From positions 1 through 43,131 of the forward strand of contig NZ_WIJK01000019.1 of the NCBI RefSeq assembly GCF_009496285.1: DNA of 43,131 bases, in the 5' to 3' direction. Positions 15,461 to 25,098 of this stretch are shown here, one piece after another. Each line of letters opens with the position of its first letter. The first letter of the stretch is position 1. The notes under the pieces were generated by a model. That model saw only the letters and a program-made list of their open reading frames with translations. It was not told the DNA's origin and did no database searches. A program made the position numbers and the translations under genes. Source of the DNA: Streptococcus mitis (GTDB lineage: Bacteria > Bacillota > Bacilli > Lactobacillales > Streptococcaceae).

Positions 15461-16006
15461 TTATTTTTGTTTGTTTGTCATTTCCATGACGTCTAAGTAA
15501 AATCTCACTATTTGATCTTCCTTATAAGATTTCCCTTTTTTGAGCCACCAAGTCAATGTTTCGATGAAGTTAGTTACGACAAAATGCTTGAGATAGGAAG
15601 CAGGAATATTAGGGTAAGAAGCTTGCAAGTCCTCTACGACCATGGGGTAGACGTGGTGTTCCAATTCTTTCTGTAATTGGCGGAGGAAGTAGTCATTTTT
15701 TGAGAAAAGGAGGCTGGTGACGTGGTCTTGATTTTTCTTAAAATGCGAAAAGATATGGGACAAATAAGCTTCTGTAGATATATTTTCCTCGCGTTCAAAA
15801 AGATGATGAAAGAGATACCGGCAGAGCTCATCTAGGAGTAATTCCTTACTCTCATAGTGACTGTAAAAGGTGGAGCGACCAACATCTGCCAGGTCTATAA
15901 TCTCCTGAACTGTGATAGTTTCGTAATCTTTTTGATTCAATAATTGTAAAAAAGCAGTATAGATAGCTTTTCGTGTCTTGGTAATGCGGCGATCTTGAGC
16001 AACCAT
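15461..16006 (-). CDS. sczA: TetR-family regulator, SczA-like (zinc response)
   Basis: This 181-residue protein has a TetR helix-turn-helix at residues 8-55 (ITVQEIIDLADVGRSTFYSHYESKE) and a C-terminal ligand/dimer domain. In S. pneumoniae the TetR protein SczA lies divergent from the zinc exporter gene czcD and activates it when zinc is high; the same divergent pair is present here. His and Glu residues (HHLFEREE, ELEHHVYP) could bind metal. There is no Shine-Dalgarno before the ATG. A weak promoter over the operator may place the mRNA start close to the AUG. Name from context and family. Confidence 0.78.
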   Translation of the reverse strand: MVAQDRRITKTRKAIYTAFLQLLNQKDYETITVQEIIDLADVGRSTFYSHYESKELLLDELCRYLFHHLFEREENISTEAYLSHIFSHFKKNQDHVTSLLFSKNDYFLRQLQKELEHHVYPMVVEDLQASYPNIPASYLKHFVVTNFIETLTWWLKKGKSYKEDQIVRFYLDVMEMTNKQK

Positions 16007-16010
16007 ATGG

Positions 16011-16031
16011 ACAATTTGAACAAATTGTTCA
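16011..16031. promoter_or_regulatory. SczA/TetR operator in the sczA-czcD spacer
   Basis: Two overlapping perfect dyads occur: ACAATTTG-AA-CAAATTGT (16011-16028) and TGAACA-AAT-TGTTCA (16017-16031). The latter matches my recollection of the SczA half-site TGTTCA. A further half-site-like AGAACA lies at 16045-16050, so there may be two binding positions between the divergent genes. Confidence 0.6.
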
Positions 16032-16139
16032 GTAACTTACAAAGAGAACAGTTTGCCCCTATCCTTTCTTTTCGGAGTAAGAGATAATACTAGTAAAGGG
16101 AATATTTATACTACTATTATACCAAAGGAGGATGAAAAA

Positions 16140-17036
16140 ATGACAACGAAACGTGCTGTTTGGCTGGCTTTTTTCTTAAATTTGAGTTATGCAATTGTCG
16201 AGTTTATCGCTGGTGGAGTATTTGGTTCGAGTGCTGTGCTTGCTGACTCCGTTCATGACTTGGGAGATGCAATCGCAATTGGGGTATCAGCCGTTCTTGA
16301 AACAATTTCCAATCGTGAAGAGGATAGTCATTACACCTTGGGTTACAAGCGCTTTAGCCTTCTAGGAGCTTTGATAACGGCTGTGATTCTCATGACAGGA
16401 TCTGCTCTAGTCATTTTGGAAAATATAAGGAAACTATTTCATCCACAACCTATCAATGATGAAGGAATCCTCTGGCTTGGAATTATTGCGGTTAGTATAA
16501 ATGTGCTAGCAAGTCTAGTGGTTCGTAAGGGGAAAACGAAGAATGAGTCTATTCTTAGCCTGCATTTTTTGGAAGATACCCTGGGTTGGATAGCAGTCAT
16601 CCTGATGGCAATTATTCTACGATTTACCGACTGGTATATTCTGGATCCGCTCTTATCTCTTGTCATTTCCTTCTTCATTCTGTTAAAGGCTATTCCACGT
16701 TTTTGGTCTACACTCAAGATTTTCCTCGATGCCGTGCCAGAAGGAGTGGATATCAAGCAAGTAAAGAGTGATTTGGAACGGTTGGAGTATGTGGCTAGTA
16801 TCAATCAGCTTAACCTATGGACCATGGATGGTTTGGAGAAAAATGCCATTATCCATGTTTGTCTAAAAGAGATCGGACAGATGGAGGTTTGTAAAGAATC
16901 CATTCGAACCCTACTCAAAGATTGTGGTTTTCAAAATATTACCATTGAGGTAGATGCAGACTTAGCAAGCCACCAGGTTCATAAGCGTAAAATTGAGGAG
17001 TTGGAAGTAGATAAAAGTCATGAACATCATCATTAA
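16140..17036 (+). CDS. czcD: cation diffusion facilitator, zinc efflux (CzcD-like)
   Basis: This 298-residue membrane protein of the CDF family exports Zn2+ (possibly Co2+) in exchange for protons. There are six spans in the first 200 residues. The metal site is seen as HxxxD in span 2 (H39, D43 of SVHDLGDAIAIG) and in span 5 (HFLEDTLGW). A cytoplasmic ferredoxin-like domain follows (about 205-290), and the tail is His-rich (SHEHHH). The start was chosen at 16140, where AAAGGAGG precedes the ATG; the frame runs open further upstream through the promoter region. Confidence 0.9.
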   Translation: MTTKRAVWLAFFLNLSYAIVEFIAGGVFGSSAVLADSVHDLGDAIAIGVSAVLETISNREEDSHYTLGYKRFSLLGALITAVILMTGSALVILENIRKLFHPQPINDEGILWLGIIAVSINVLASLVVRKGKTKNESILSLHFLEDTLGWIAVILMAIILRFTDWYILDPLLSLVISFFILLKAIPRFWSTLKIFLDAVPEGVDIKQVKSDLERLEYVASINQLNLWTMDGLEKNAIIHVCLKEIGQMEVCKESIRTLLKDCGFQNITIEVDADLASHQVHKRKIEELEVDKSHEHHH

Positions 17037-17115
17037 TGAGATGTAGTATAAGTGAGCGAAAGCTAAATAAAAAGTGTATACTAAAGGTAGTTACATAGAG
17101 AGAGGAAATTTTTAA

Positions 17116-18153
17116 ATGAAATCAGCAATTTATACCAAGGCAGGTCAGGTTGGTATTGAAGAGGTTAAACGTCCAAGCATTCAAGAAGCAGATGATGTGA
17201 TTATCCGTGTGGTACGTGCTTGTGTTTGTGGTTCGGACCTTTGGAGCTATCGTAATCCAGATATTAAAGAGGGTCACAAAAATAGTGGACACGAAGCAAT
17301 TGGAATCGTTGAAGAAACTGGAAAAGCCATTACAACAGTCAAGCCCGGTGATTTTGTGATTGTACCATTTACTCATGGCTGTGGGGAATGCGACGCCTGT
17401 CGTGCTGGATTTGATGGTTCTTGTGACAATCATATTGGAAATAATCTAGGAGGAAATTTCCAGGCTGAATATCTCCGCTTCCACTACGCCAATTGGGCCC
17501 TTGTTAAAATTCCTGGACAACCGTCTGACTACACAGAAGGGATGCTTAAATCCCTCTTGACTCTGGCTGACGTTATGCCAACAGGCTATCATGCAGCGCG
17601 TGTAGCTGGTGTAAAACCCGGCGATAAAGTTGTGGTTATTGGGGATGGTGCTGTTGGTCAATGCGCTGTCATCGCAGCTAAGATGCGTGGAGCATCGCAA
17701 ATTATCCTTATGAGTCGCCACGAAGACCGTCAAAAGATGGCCTTGGAATCAGGTGCGACAGCAGTCGTAGCTGAACGTGGGGAAGAAGGCATTGCCAAGG
17801 TGCGAGAAATTCTCGGTGGTGGAGCAGACGCCGCTCTTGAGTGCGTCGGTACTGAAGCGGCTGTTGAGCAAGCACTGGGTGTACTCCACAATGGAGGGCG
17901 CATGGGATTTGTAGGGGTTCCACATTATAAGAATCGTGCCCTTGGTTCGACCTTTGCTCAAAATATTTCAGTGGCAGGTGGAGCAGCATCAGTTACTACT
18001 TATGACAAACAAGTTTTGTTAAAAGCAGTTCTTGACGGTGACATCAATCCAGGACGTGTCTTTACTTCAAGTTACAAACTAGAAGATATTGACAAAGCAT
18101 ATAAGGCCATGGATGAACGCAAGACCATTAAATCTATGATTGTGATGGATTAA
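17116..18153 (+). CDS. adhC: zinc-dependent alcohol dehydrogenase (AdhC-like, MDR family)
   Basis: This 345-residue medium-chain dehydrogenase has catalytic zinc ligands C38 (CVCGSD) and His in SGHEAIG near 59. Four structural-zinc cysteines lie in the CGECDACRAGFDGSC cluster (about 94-108). The Rossmann motif VIGDGAVGQCAV is near 174-185. The pneumococcal homologue beside czcD is described as an S-nitrosoglutathione/formaldehyde-type reductase under the MerR regulator NmlR. That nmlR gene is not between czcD and adhC here: only 79 bp separate them, with TATACT (17077-17082) as a possible -10 and GAGAGAGG as ribosome site. Confidence 0.88.
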   Translation: MKSAIYTKAGQVGIEEVKRPSIQEADDVIIRVVRACVCGSDLWSYRNPDIKEGHKNSGHEAIGIVEETGKAITTVKPGDFVIVPFTHGCGECDACRAGFDGSCDNHIGNNLGGNFQAEYLRFHYANWALVKIPGQPSDYTEGMLKSLLTLADVMPTGYHAARVAGVKPGDKVVVIGDGAVGQCAVIAAKMRGASQIILMSRHEDRQKMALESGATAVVAERGEEGIAKVREILGGGADAALECVGTEAAVEQALGVLHNGGRMGFVGVPHYKNRALGSTFAQNISVAGGAASVTTYDKQVLLKAVLDGDINPGRVFTSSYKLEDIDKAYKAMDERKTIKSMIVMD

Positions 18154-18157
18154 AAAG

Positions 18158-18199
18158 AAAAACCTAATAGGATTTGAGAAACTCTATTAGGTTTTTTTT
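18158..18199. terminator. bidirectional terminator between adhC and galR
   Basis: The stem AAAAACCTAATAG / CTATTAGGTTTTT with a 13-nt loop and runs on both sides lies between convergent genes. Confidence 0.85.
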
Positions 18200-18216
18200 A
18201 TGTTCAAGTGTTGTGC

Positions 18217-19362
<1,146 letters not shown>

Positions 19363-19385
19363 ACAATTGTCAAAGGAGAATTCAT

Positions 19386-20564
19386 ATGACACAACATCTT
19401 ACTGCTGATGCACTTCGCAAGGACTTTCTTGCTGTTTTTGGTCAAGAAGCAGATCAAACCTTCTTTTCACCAGGCCGTATCAACTTGATCGGGGAGCATA
19501 CTGACTACAACGGTGGCCATGTTTTCCCAGCAGCTATTTCACTAGGAACTTATGGGGCTGCTCGCAAGCGCGATGATCAAGTTTTGCGTTTCTACTCAGT
19601 AAACTTTGAGGATAAAGGAATTATCGAAGTTCCTCTAGCTGACCTTAAATTTGAGAAAGAGCACAACTGGACTAACTATCCAAAAGGTGTTCTTCATTTC
19701 TTGCAAGAAGCTGGACATGTGATTGATAAAGGTTTTGATTTCTATGTATTTGGAAATATCCCAAATGGAGCTGGTTTGTCATCTTCAGCTTCTTTGGAGT
19801 TGTTGACTGGTGTTGTTGCAGAATACCTTTTTGACCTAAAATTGGACCGTCTAGATTTAGTAAAAATCGGGAAATTGACAGAGAATAATTTTATTGGGGT
19901 TAATTCTGGTATCATGGACCAATTTGCTATCGGTATGGGGGCAGACCAACGTGCTATTTACCTTGATACAAATACTTTAGAGTACGACTTGGTTCCACTT
20001 GATTTGAAAGACAATGTCGTTGTTATCATGAATACCAACAAACGCCGTGAACTTGCAGACTCTAAATACAATGAACGTCGTGCTGAATGTGAAAAAGCAG
20101 TAGAAGAACTCCAAGTGGCTTTGGACATTCAAACCTTGGGTGAATTGGATGAGTGGGCTTTTGATGAATACAGTTACCTCATCAAAGATGAAAATCGTTT
20201 GAAACGTGCTCGCCATGCTGTTCTTGAAAACCAACGTACACTTAAAGCACAAGCGGCTCTTCAAGCAGGAGATTTGGACAAGTTTGGTCGTTTGATGAAT
20301 GCATCTCACGTTTCTCTTGAGCATGATTATGAAGTGACTGGCTTGGAATTAGATACCCTTGTTCACACTGCTTGGGCTCAAGAAGGTGTTCTTGGTGCTC
20401 GTATGACAGGAGCTGGCTTTGGTGGTTGTGCGATCGCCTTGGTTCAAAAAGATGCTGTTGATTCCTTTAAAGAAGCTGTAGGCAAGCACTATGAAGAAAT
20501 CGTTGGCTACGCTCCAAGCTTCTATATCGCTGAAGTGGCAGGTGGAACTCGCATCCTAGAATAG
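19386..20564 (+). CDS. galK: galactokinase
   Basis: This 392-residue GHMP-family kinase phosphorylates alpha-D-galactose with ATP to galactose 1-phosphate, the first committed step of the Leloir pathway in the cytosol. Motifs: the galactokinase signature [16 protein letters not shown] (about 28-43), the GHMP ATP motif [12 protein letters not shown] (about 125-136), and the C-terminal MTGAGFGGC near 340. The ribosome site AAAGGAG is well placed. It is followed by galT after 18 bp, in one operon. Confidence 0.95.
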   Translation: MTQHLTADALRKDFLAVFGQEADQTFFSPGRINLIGEHTDYNGGHVFPAAISLGTYGAARKRDDQVLRFYSVNFEDKGIIEVPLADLKFEKEHNWTNYPKGVLHFLQEAGHVIDKGFDFYVFGNIPNGAGLSSSASLELLTGVVAEYLFDLKLDRLDLVKIGKLTENNFIGVNSGIMDQFAIGMGADQRAIYLDTNTLEYDLVPLDLKDNVVVIMNTNKRRELADSKYNERRAECEKAVEELQVALDIQTLGELDEWAFDEYSYLIKDENRLKRARHAVLENQRTLKAQAALQAGDLDKFGRLMNASHVSLEHDYEVTGLELDTLVHTAWAQEGVLGARMTGAGFGGCAIALVQKDAVDSFKEAVGKHYEEIVGYAPSFYIAEVAGGTRILE

Positions 20565-20582
20565 TCAAAAGGAGGTTATTAA

Positions 20583-22064
20583 GTGACCTTAATAGAAAAT
20601 TTTGTGACCAAAGTCATTGCAGAAAGTAGCTTTGAAGAGTTGGATCGAATCTATCTAACCAATCGTGTTTTAGCGCTGGTGGGAGATGGAGTTCTTGAAG
20701 TTGAGACTGACCAGGATGATTTGATTGAACTAAAAGATCAGCTTGTCGAAGAAGCCGTTCGATTGGAAACAATTGAAGATAGTCAGGCTGAGCGTGAGAT
20801 TCTCGGTGCTGACCTCATGGACTTGGTAACGCCTTGTCCAAGTCAGGTTAATCGTGACTTTTGGGATACCTATGCCCAGTCACCAGAGCAGGCAATTGCG
20901 GATTTCTACCAACTCAGTCAGAAGAATGACTACATCAAACTGAAGGCTATCGCAAAGAATATTGCTTATCGTGTACCATCTGACTACGGTGAACTGGAGA
21001 TTACCATCAATCTCTCTAAGCCTGAAAAGGATCCAAAGGAGATTGCGGCAGCTAAGTTGGTTAAATCCAGTAACTATCCTAAATGTCAGCTCTGTATGGA
21101 GAATGAAGGTTATCATGGTCGTGTCAATCATCCAGCTAGAAGCAATCACCGAATTATTCGTTTTGATATTTCTGGGCAGGAGTGGGGCTTCCAATATTCG
21201 CCTTACGCTTACTTTAATGAGCACTGTATTTTCCTAGATAGCAAGCATCGTCCTATGGCCATTAGTCGCCAAAGTTTTGAACGTTTGTTAGCAATTGTGG
21301 AGCAATTTCCAGGCTACTTTGCTGGTTCGAATGCAGACTTACCAATCGTGGGTGGCTCCATCCTGACCCATGATCATTACCAAGGTGGTCGTCATGTCTT
21401 TCCAATGGAAGTAGCTCATTTACAGAAAAAATTTACCTTTGAAGGTTTTGAAACTGTCAAAGCAGGGATTGTTCAGTGGCCTATGTCTGTGATTCGACTA
21501 ACTTCAGATTCTAAAGAGGATTTGACAGAACTAGCAGATAAAATCTTACTGGCTTGGCGTCAGTATTCTGACCCAAGTGTACAGGTCTTAGCAGAAAGTA
21601 ATGGAACACCGCATCATACTATCACACCGATTGCGCGTAAACGAGATGGGCAGTTTGAGTTGGATTTGGTCTTGCGGGACAATCAAACCTCTCCAGAGCA
21701 TCCAGACGGCATCTATCATCCCCACAAGGATGTCCAACATATCAAGAAGGAAAATATCGGCTTGATAGAGGTTATGGGCTTAGCAATCTTGCCACCACGC
21801 TTGAAGGAAGAAGTAGAGCAAGTAGCAGCTTATCTAGTCGGAGAGGATGTTTTAGTAGCCGATTATCACCAAGAATGGGCAGATGAGTTGAAAGAAAGTC
21901 ATCCTGGATTGACTGATAAAGACCAAGCTCTCGAAATTGTCCAAGAATCTGTGGGTAAAATCTTCGCTCGGGTATTGGAAGATGCAGGAGTTTATAAGCA
22001 AACAGAAGAAGGACAGGCAGCCTTTATGCGTTTCGTGGAGCAGGTTGGGATTTTACCTGAATAA
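20583..22064 (+). CDS. galT: UDP-glucose-hexose-1-phosphate uridylyltransferase (Firmicutes type)
   Basis: This 493-residue enzyme swaps UMP between UDP-glucose and galactose 1-phosphate. Its length is that of the long Gram-positive GalT family (GalT2-type), not the ~350-residue E. coli type. Visible elements are [14 protein letters not shown] near 163 and the [14 protein letters not shown] stretch (about 260-273), which carries the nucleophilic His region. It starts with GTG at 20583, supported by AAAGGAGG 6-7 nt upstream. No galE lies in the window. Confidence 0.94.
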   Translation: MTLIENFVTKVIAESSFEELDRIYLTNRVLALVGDGVLEVETDQDDLIELKDQLVEEAVRLETIEDSQAEREILGADLMDLVTPCPSQVNRDFWDTYAQSPEQAIADFYQLSQKNDYIKLKAIAKNIAYRVPSDYGELEITINLSKPEKDPKEIAAAKLVKSSNYPKCQLCMENEGYHGRVNHPARSNHRIIRFDISGQEWGFQYSPYAYFNEHCIFLDSKHRPMAISRQSFERLLAIVEQFPGYFAGSNADLPIVGGSILTHDHYQGGRHVFPMEVAHLQKKFTFEGFETVKAGIVQWPMSVIRLTSDSKEDLTELADKILLAWRQYSDPSVQVLAESNGTPHHTITPIARKRDGQFELDLVLRDNQTSPEHPDGIYHPHKDVQHIKKENIGLIEVMGLAILPPRLKEEVEQVAAYLVGEDVLVADYHQEWADELKESHPGLTDKDQALEIVQESVGKIFARVLEDAGVYKQTEEGQAAFMRFVEQVGILPE

Positions 22065-22133
22065 GTGCTTCTCCCTTGCACAGAGTCATGAAAAGTAGTA
22101 TCATAGTGTCGTTTGAAACATCAGGAGGAACGT

Positions 22134-22538
22134 ATGAAAGATTTTCACTTTGACGCTATATCTGCCTTTGAAAACTATGAAATTGAAAAAATGAGAGATG
22201 GTCACGTTGTGGTAACGACAAAAGTAGTGGACTCCTCACTCAACTATTATGGGAATGCCCATGGAGGCTATCTATTTACCCTTTGTGACCAAATCAGTGG
22301 TCTTGTGGTGATTTCGCTTGGCTTAGATGGAGTGACGCTCCAGTCTTCTATCAACTATCTGAAAGCTGGAAATCTAGGGGACATTCTCACTATCAAAGGA
22401 GAATGTGTCCATCATGGACGCACCACTTGTGTCGTCGATGTTGATATCACTAATCAAGATGGCCGAAATGTCTGCAAGGCAACCTTCACCATGTTTGTCA
22501 CAGGCCAACGATCTGAAGATAGACAGGTGAGGATATAG
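22134..22538 (+). CDS. PaaI-family hotdog-fold thioesterase
   Basis: This 134-residue single-domain hotdog protein probably hydrolyses an acyl-CoA. The motif NYYGNAHGGYLFTLCDQISG (about 38-57) has the HGG.L...D pattern of PaaI/4HBT thioesterases, where Asn/His and Asp take part in catalysis. GRTTCVVDVDITNQDGR is the last strand pair. The ATG at 22134 follows AGGAGG; the longer frame is unsupported. It lies downstream of galT with its own spacing, and the link to galactose use is probably only positional. The physiological substrate is unknown. Confidence 0.85.
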   Translation: MKDFHFDAISAFENYEIEKMRDGHVVVTTKVVDSSLNYYGNAHGGYLFTLCDQISGLVVISLGLDGVTLQSSINYLKAGNLGDILTIKGECVHHGRTTCVVDVDITNQDGRNVCKATFTMFVTGQRSEDRQVRI

Positions 22539-22544
22539 ATAAAC

Positions 22545-22570
22545 AAAAAAGAGGCGTCTGCCTCTTTTTT
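22545..22570. terminator. bidirectional terminator
   Basis: The stem AAAAAAGAGGC / GCCTCTTTTTT with a 4-nt loop ends the thioesterase gene and, read backwards, the minus-strand VOC gene. Confidence 0.9.
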
Positions 22571-22598
22571 ATGTTTCTTTTTCCACTGTAGTGTAATT

Positions 22599-22985
22599 CT
22601 ATTCACTAAATCTTAAAAAATAGCCATCTGGGTCTAAAACTGCAAATTCATGAGGGTAGATATATTGTTTACCAACTCGAAATTCTCTTTTAGTCAAAGG
22701 ACGATAGATGGGATAGTTGGCTTCCAGCAGTTTTTGGTGGAGCTGAGGGACATCCTTGATACCAAAGGAAATATTGACACCACGACCAAAGGGGTAGTTT
22801 AGTTCAGCTAGTTCCTCCTTACTCCCCTCCTCTAGCATAAGTTGGCAGTCTTCAAGCGAAAGGAAGAGAAATTTTTCCTCTGGACGCTCGTATTCGACAG
22901 AGAATCCCAATAAGTCGCAGTAGAAGTGACGCGATTTCTCGATATCCGATACGACAAATTCAGGGATGACAGCTTGATAGTCCAT
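22599..22985 (-). CDS. VOC-superfamily (glyoxalase/bleomycin-resistance-like) protein
   Basis: This 128-residue protein has paired beta-alpha-beta modules: EFVVSDIEKSRHFYCDLLGF (about 9-28) in the first half and HEFAVLDPDGYFLRFSE at the C-terminus in the second. The C-terminal LDPDGY.L.F pattern is typical of bleomycin-resistance/glyoxalase proteins. Whether it binds a metal or a drug cannot be read from the sequence. It starts 11 bp after the exoA stop and is probably cotranscribed with it. Confidence 0.82.
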   Translation of the reverse strand: MDYQAVIPEFVVSDIEKSRHFYCDLLGFSVEYERPEEKFLFLSLEDCQLMLEEGSKEELAELNYPFGRGVNISFGIKDVPQLHQKLLEANYPIYRPLTKREFRVGKQYIYPHEFAVLDPDGYFLRFSE

Positions 22986-22996
22986 TCGTTTTCTCC

Positions 22997-23824
22997 TTAG
23001 AAATCAATCTCCAAGACAATCGGTGTGTGGTCTTGGCGTGGGCCTGAGTCAATCATGTCTGACTTGGTAACCTTGTCTGCTACACGGTTACTTGTGAGCC
23101 AGTAGTCGATTCTCCAGCCTGTGTTGTTGATTTTTGAAGTCTTGCTGCGTTGTGCCCACCAAGTATAGCGTTCTGGCACATCGCCATGGATATGGCGGAA
23201 GGTATCTGTAAATCCTTTGGCTAAAAGGTTTGTAAATCCTTCACGTTCTTCGTCTGTAAATCCTGGTGAACGGCGGTTGCTGGCTGGGTTGGCAAGGTCA
23301 ATTTCCTTGTGGGCAACGTTGTAGTCTCCGGTTGCTAGGACAGGTTTTTGCTTGTCTAGTTGAGCCAAGTACTCTGCATATTTGACATCCCAGACTTGAC
23401 GTTCCTCCAAGCGTTTGAGTCCATCACCAGCGTTTGGTGTGTAAACTTGAGTCACGAAAAATGTATCAAATTCTAGAGTAATGATGCGACCTTCCGAGTC
23501 CATAGTAGAAGGGGCGCCAATCTCTGGGAAGCTAACAGTTGGGATCAGTTCTTTCTTATAGAGGAACATGGTTCCAGCATAGCCTTTACGGGCAGGCTCT
23601 TGAGAGGAACGCCAGGTGTTTTCGTAACCTGGGAAGAGTTCTTCCAGTACCTCAAGGTGTTTTTTAGTAGGACCTTTAGCTGAAAGCTTGGTTTCCTGGA
23701 TAGCGATGATATCAGCATCTTCGGCTATCAAGGTTTGTAGGACATCTTGTGATAATTTCGCACGCGCAGAATCACTCGTCAGTGCTGCATTGAGGGAATC
23801 AATATTCCATGAGATTAGTTTCAT
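22997..23824 (-). CDS. exoA: exodeoxyribonuclease III / AP endonuclease ExoA
   Basis: This 275-residue enzyme of the exonuclease III (endonuclease/exonuclease/phosphatase) family cuts DNA at abasic sites and has 3'-5' exonuclease activity in base-excision repair. Metal and catalytic motifs are in order: SWNIDSLNA (N-terminus), IIAIQETKL (catalytic Glu), GYAGTMFLY, ATGDYNVAHKEIDL (Asp and Asn), RIDYWLTSN, and SGPRQDHTPIVLE with the final Asp-His. The promoter on the minus strand is an extended -10, TGGTATAAT (TATAAT over 23858-23863). Confidence 0.94.
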   Translation of the reverse strand: MKLISWNIDSLNAALTSDSARAKLSQDVLQTLIAEDADIIAIQETKLSAKGPTKKHLEVLEELFPGYENTWRSSQEPARKGYAGTMFLYKKELIPTVSFPEIGAPSTMDSEGRIITLEFDTFFVTQVYTPNAGDGLKRLEERQVWDVKYAEYLAQLDKQKPVLATGDYNVAHKEIDLANPASNRRSPGFTDEEREGFTNLLAKGFTDTFRHIHGDVPERYTWWAQRSKTSKINNTGWRIDYWLTSNRVADKVTKSDMIDSGPRQDHTPIVLEIDF

Positions 23825-23895
23825 AATGTGTACCTTTTCATTCAGATTATAGACAATATTATACCAGAAAAGAATACATTTCCCCAGCGTATAGT

Positions 23896-23932
23896 TTGAA
23901 AAATCAAGGTCATTCCTTTATAATAAAGAATG
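23896..23932 (+). promoter_or_regulatory. promoter of the DUF3290-DUF421 pair with near-palindrome
   Basis: TTGAAA (23896-23901), 17 bp and TATAAT (23919-23924) make a good sigma-A promoter. The -10 lies inside CATTCCTTTAT/AATAAAGAATG (23911-23932), an almost perfect dyad with one mismatch or bulge per arm, which could be an operator. Confidence 0.6.
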
Positions 23933-23956
23933 ATTTATGTAAAGGATTGAAAATAA

Positions 23957-24412
23957 ATGAAATTTTACTCATATGAATATGTCTTGAGCCAGATTGGCCA
24001 ACAAAATAGTGTCATGATTGGCTTTGGAATATTCTTGCTTGCCATCACTGGATTTTTTGCTTTTAAGGCTTACCGCGACCATCGAGGAACCAAGTTTCGC
24101 GAGTTGGTGATGATCTCATCTTTGGCTTTACTGGCTGTCATTCTCGGTATTATATCTACTTATCAGTCAAATCAAGCTTCTAATAATCAATTTCAAACTT
24201 CACTCCATTTTATAGAAGTTGTTTCTGAGGATTTAGGGGTGGATAAATCAGAAGTCTACGTCAATACTTCTGCAGCCACAGATGGTGCACTTCTCAAGGT
24301 AGGAGACAAATACTACCGTGCTTTAAGTGGGAGTGAACCGGATAAATATCTCTTGGAAAAACTTGACTTGTATCAAACAAGCGACATTGAATTAGTGGAG
24401 GCAAACAAATGA
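23957..24412 (+). CDS. DUF3290 family membrane protein
   Basis: This 151-residue protein has two N-terminal membrane spans (about 19-37 and 50-68) and an extracytoplasmic or cytoplasmic soluble tail (75-151). The gene order with a DUF421 protein is the usual setting of DUF3290. The function is unknown. The stop overlaps the next start by 4 nt (ATGA), so the two products are made together and may form a complex. Confidence 0.8.
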   Translation: MKFYSYEYVLSQIGQQNSVMIGFGIFLLAITGFFAFKAYRDHRGTKFRELVMISSLALLAVILGIISTYQSNQASNNQFQTSLHFIEVVSEDLGVDKSEVYVNTSAATDGALLKVGDKYYRALSGSEPDKYLLEKLDLYQTSDIELVEANK

Positions 24413-25044
24413 CATTTAACTATATCGAGATTCTTATTAAACTGGCTTTAGGTCTTGTATCTCTTGTCTTTGTTATCAACATGACAGGGAAGGGAAATCT
24501 AGCGCCCAACTCAGCAATTGACCAAATCCAAAACTATGTTCTTGGGGGAATCATCGGTGGGGTAATCTATAATAGCTCTATTACCATCCTTCAGTATGCA
24601 GTTATCTTGATTATGTGGACGATTTTAGTTTTGTCGCTTAAATGGCTTACGAACAATGTTGGTTTTGTGAAACAAATGATTGATGGAAAACCAACTCTAC
24701 TCATCAAAAATGGGGAAATCGATCCAGAAGCCTGCCGTTCTGTCGGATTATCAGCTTCTGACGTAGCCCTTAAACTTCGTAGCCAAGGTATCTTCCAGCT
24801 TAAAGAAGTCAAGCGTGCTGTACAAGAGCAAAGCGGTCAGCTGATTGTAGTACAAAATGGAGATGAAAATCCTAAGTATCCTGTCATCACAGACGGTGTC
24901 ATTCAGTCGGATGTCCTCGATACTCTCAGCTTAACGGAAGAATGGCTCTTAGATCATCTGAATAAGCAAGGATATGATAATGTGGCCAATATCTTTATCG
25001 CTGAGTATGATAAAGGTCAACTAAGCGTTGTCACCTATGAATAA
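24409..25044 (+). CDS. DUF421 (YetF-like) membrane protein
   Basis: This 211-residue protein has three N-terminal spans (about 5-25, 45-60, 62-80) and a soluble domain. The motif MIDGKPTLLIKNGEIDPEAC (about 89-108) marks the DUF421/YetF domain, which in Bacillus is linked to spore or membrane traits but has no agreed reaction. It is translationally coupled to the DUF3290 gene. Confidence 0.85.
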   Translation: MTFNYIEILIKLALGLVSLVFVINMTGKGNLAPNSAIDQIQNYVLGGIIGGVIYNSSITILQYAVILIMWTILVLSLKWLTNNVGFVKQMIDGKPTLLIKNGEIDPEACRSVGLSASDVALKLRSQGIFQLKEVKRAVQEQSGQLIVVQNGDENPKYPVITDGVIQSDVLDTLSLTEEWLLDHLNKQGYDNVANIFIAEYDKGQLSVVTYE

Positions 25045-25047
25045 GAA

Positions 25048-25073
25048 AAACCTGGGGTTCATGCCTCAGGTTT
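25048..25073 (+). terminator. weak hairpin after the DUF421 gene
   Basis: The 10-bp stem AAACCTGGGG / CCTCAGGTTT (one G-T pair) has no following T-run, so it may attenuate rather than stop transcription into the ABC genes. Confidence 0.4.
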
Positions 25074-25098
25074 CCATTTGTCATTAGAAAGGAATTTT

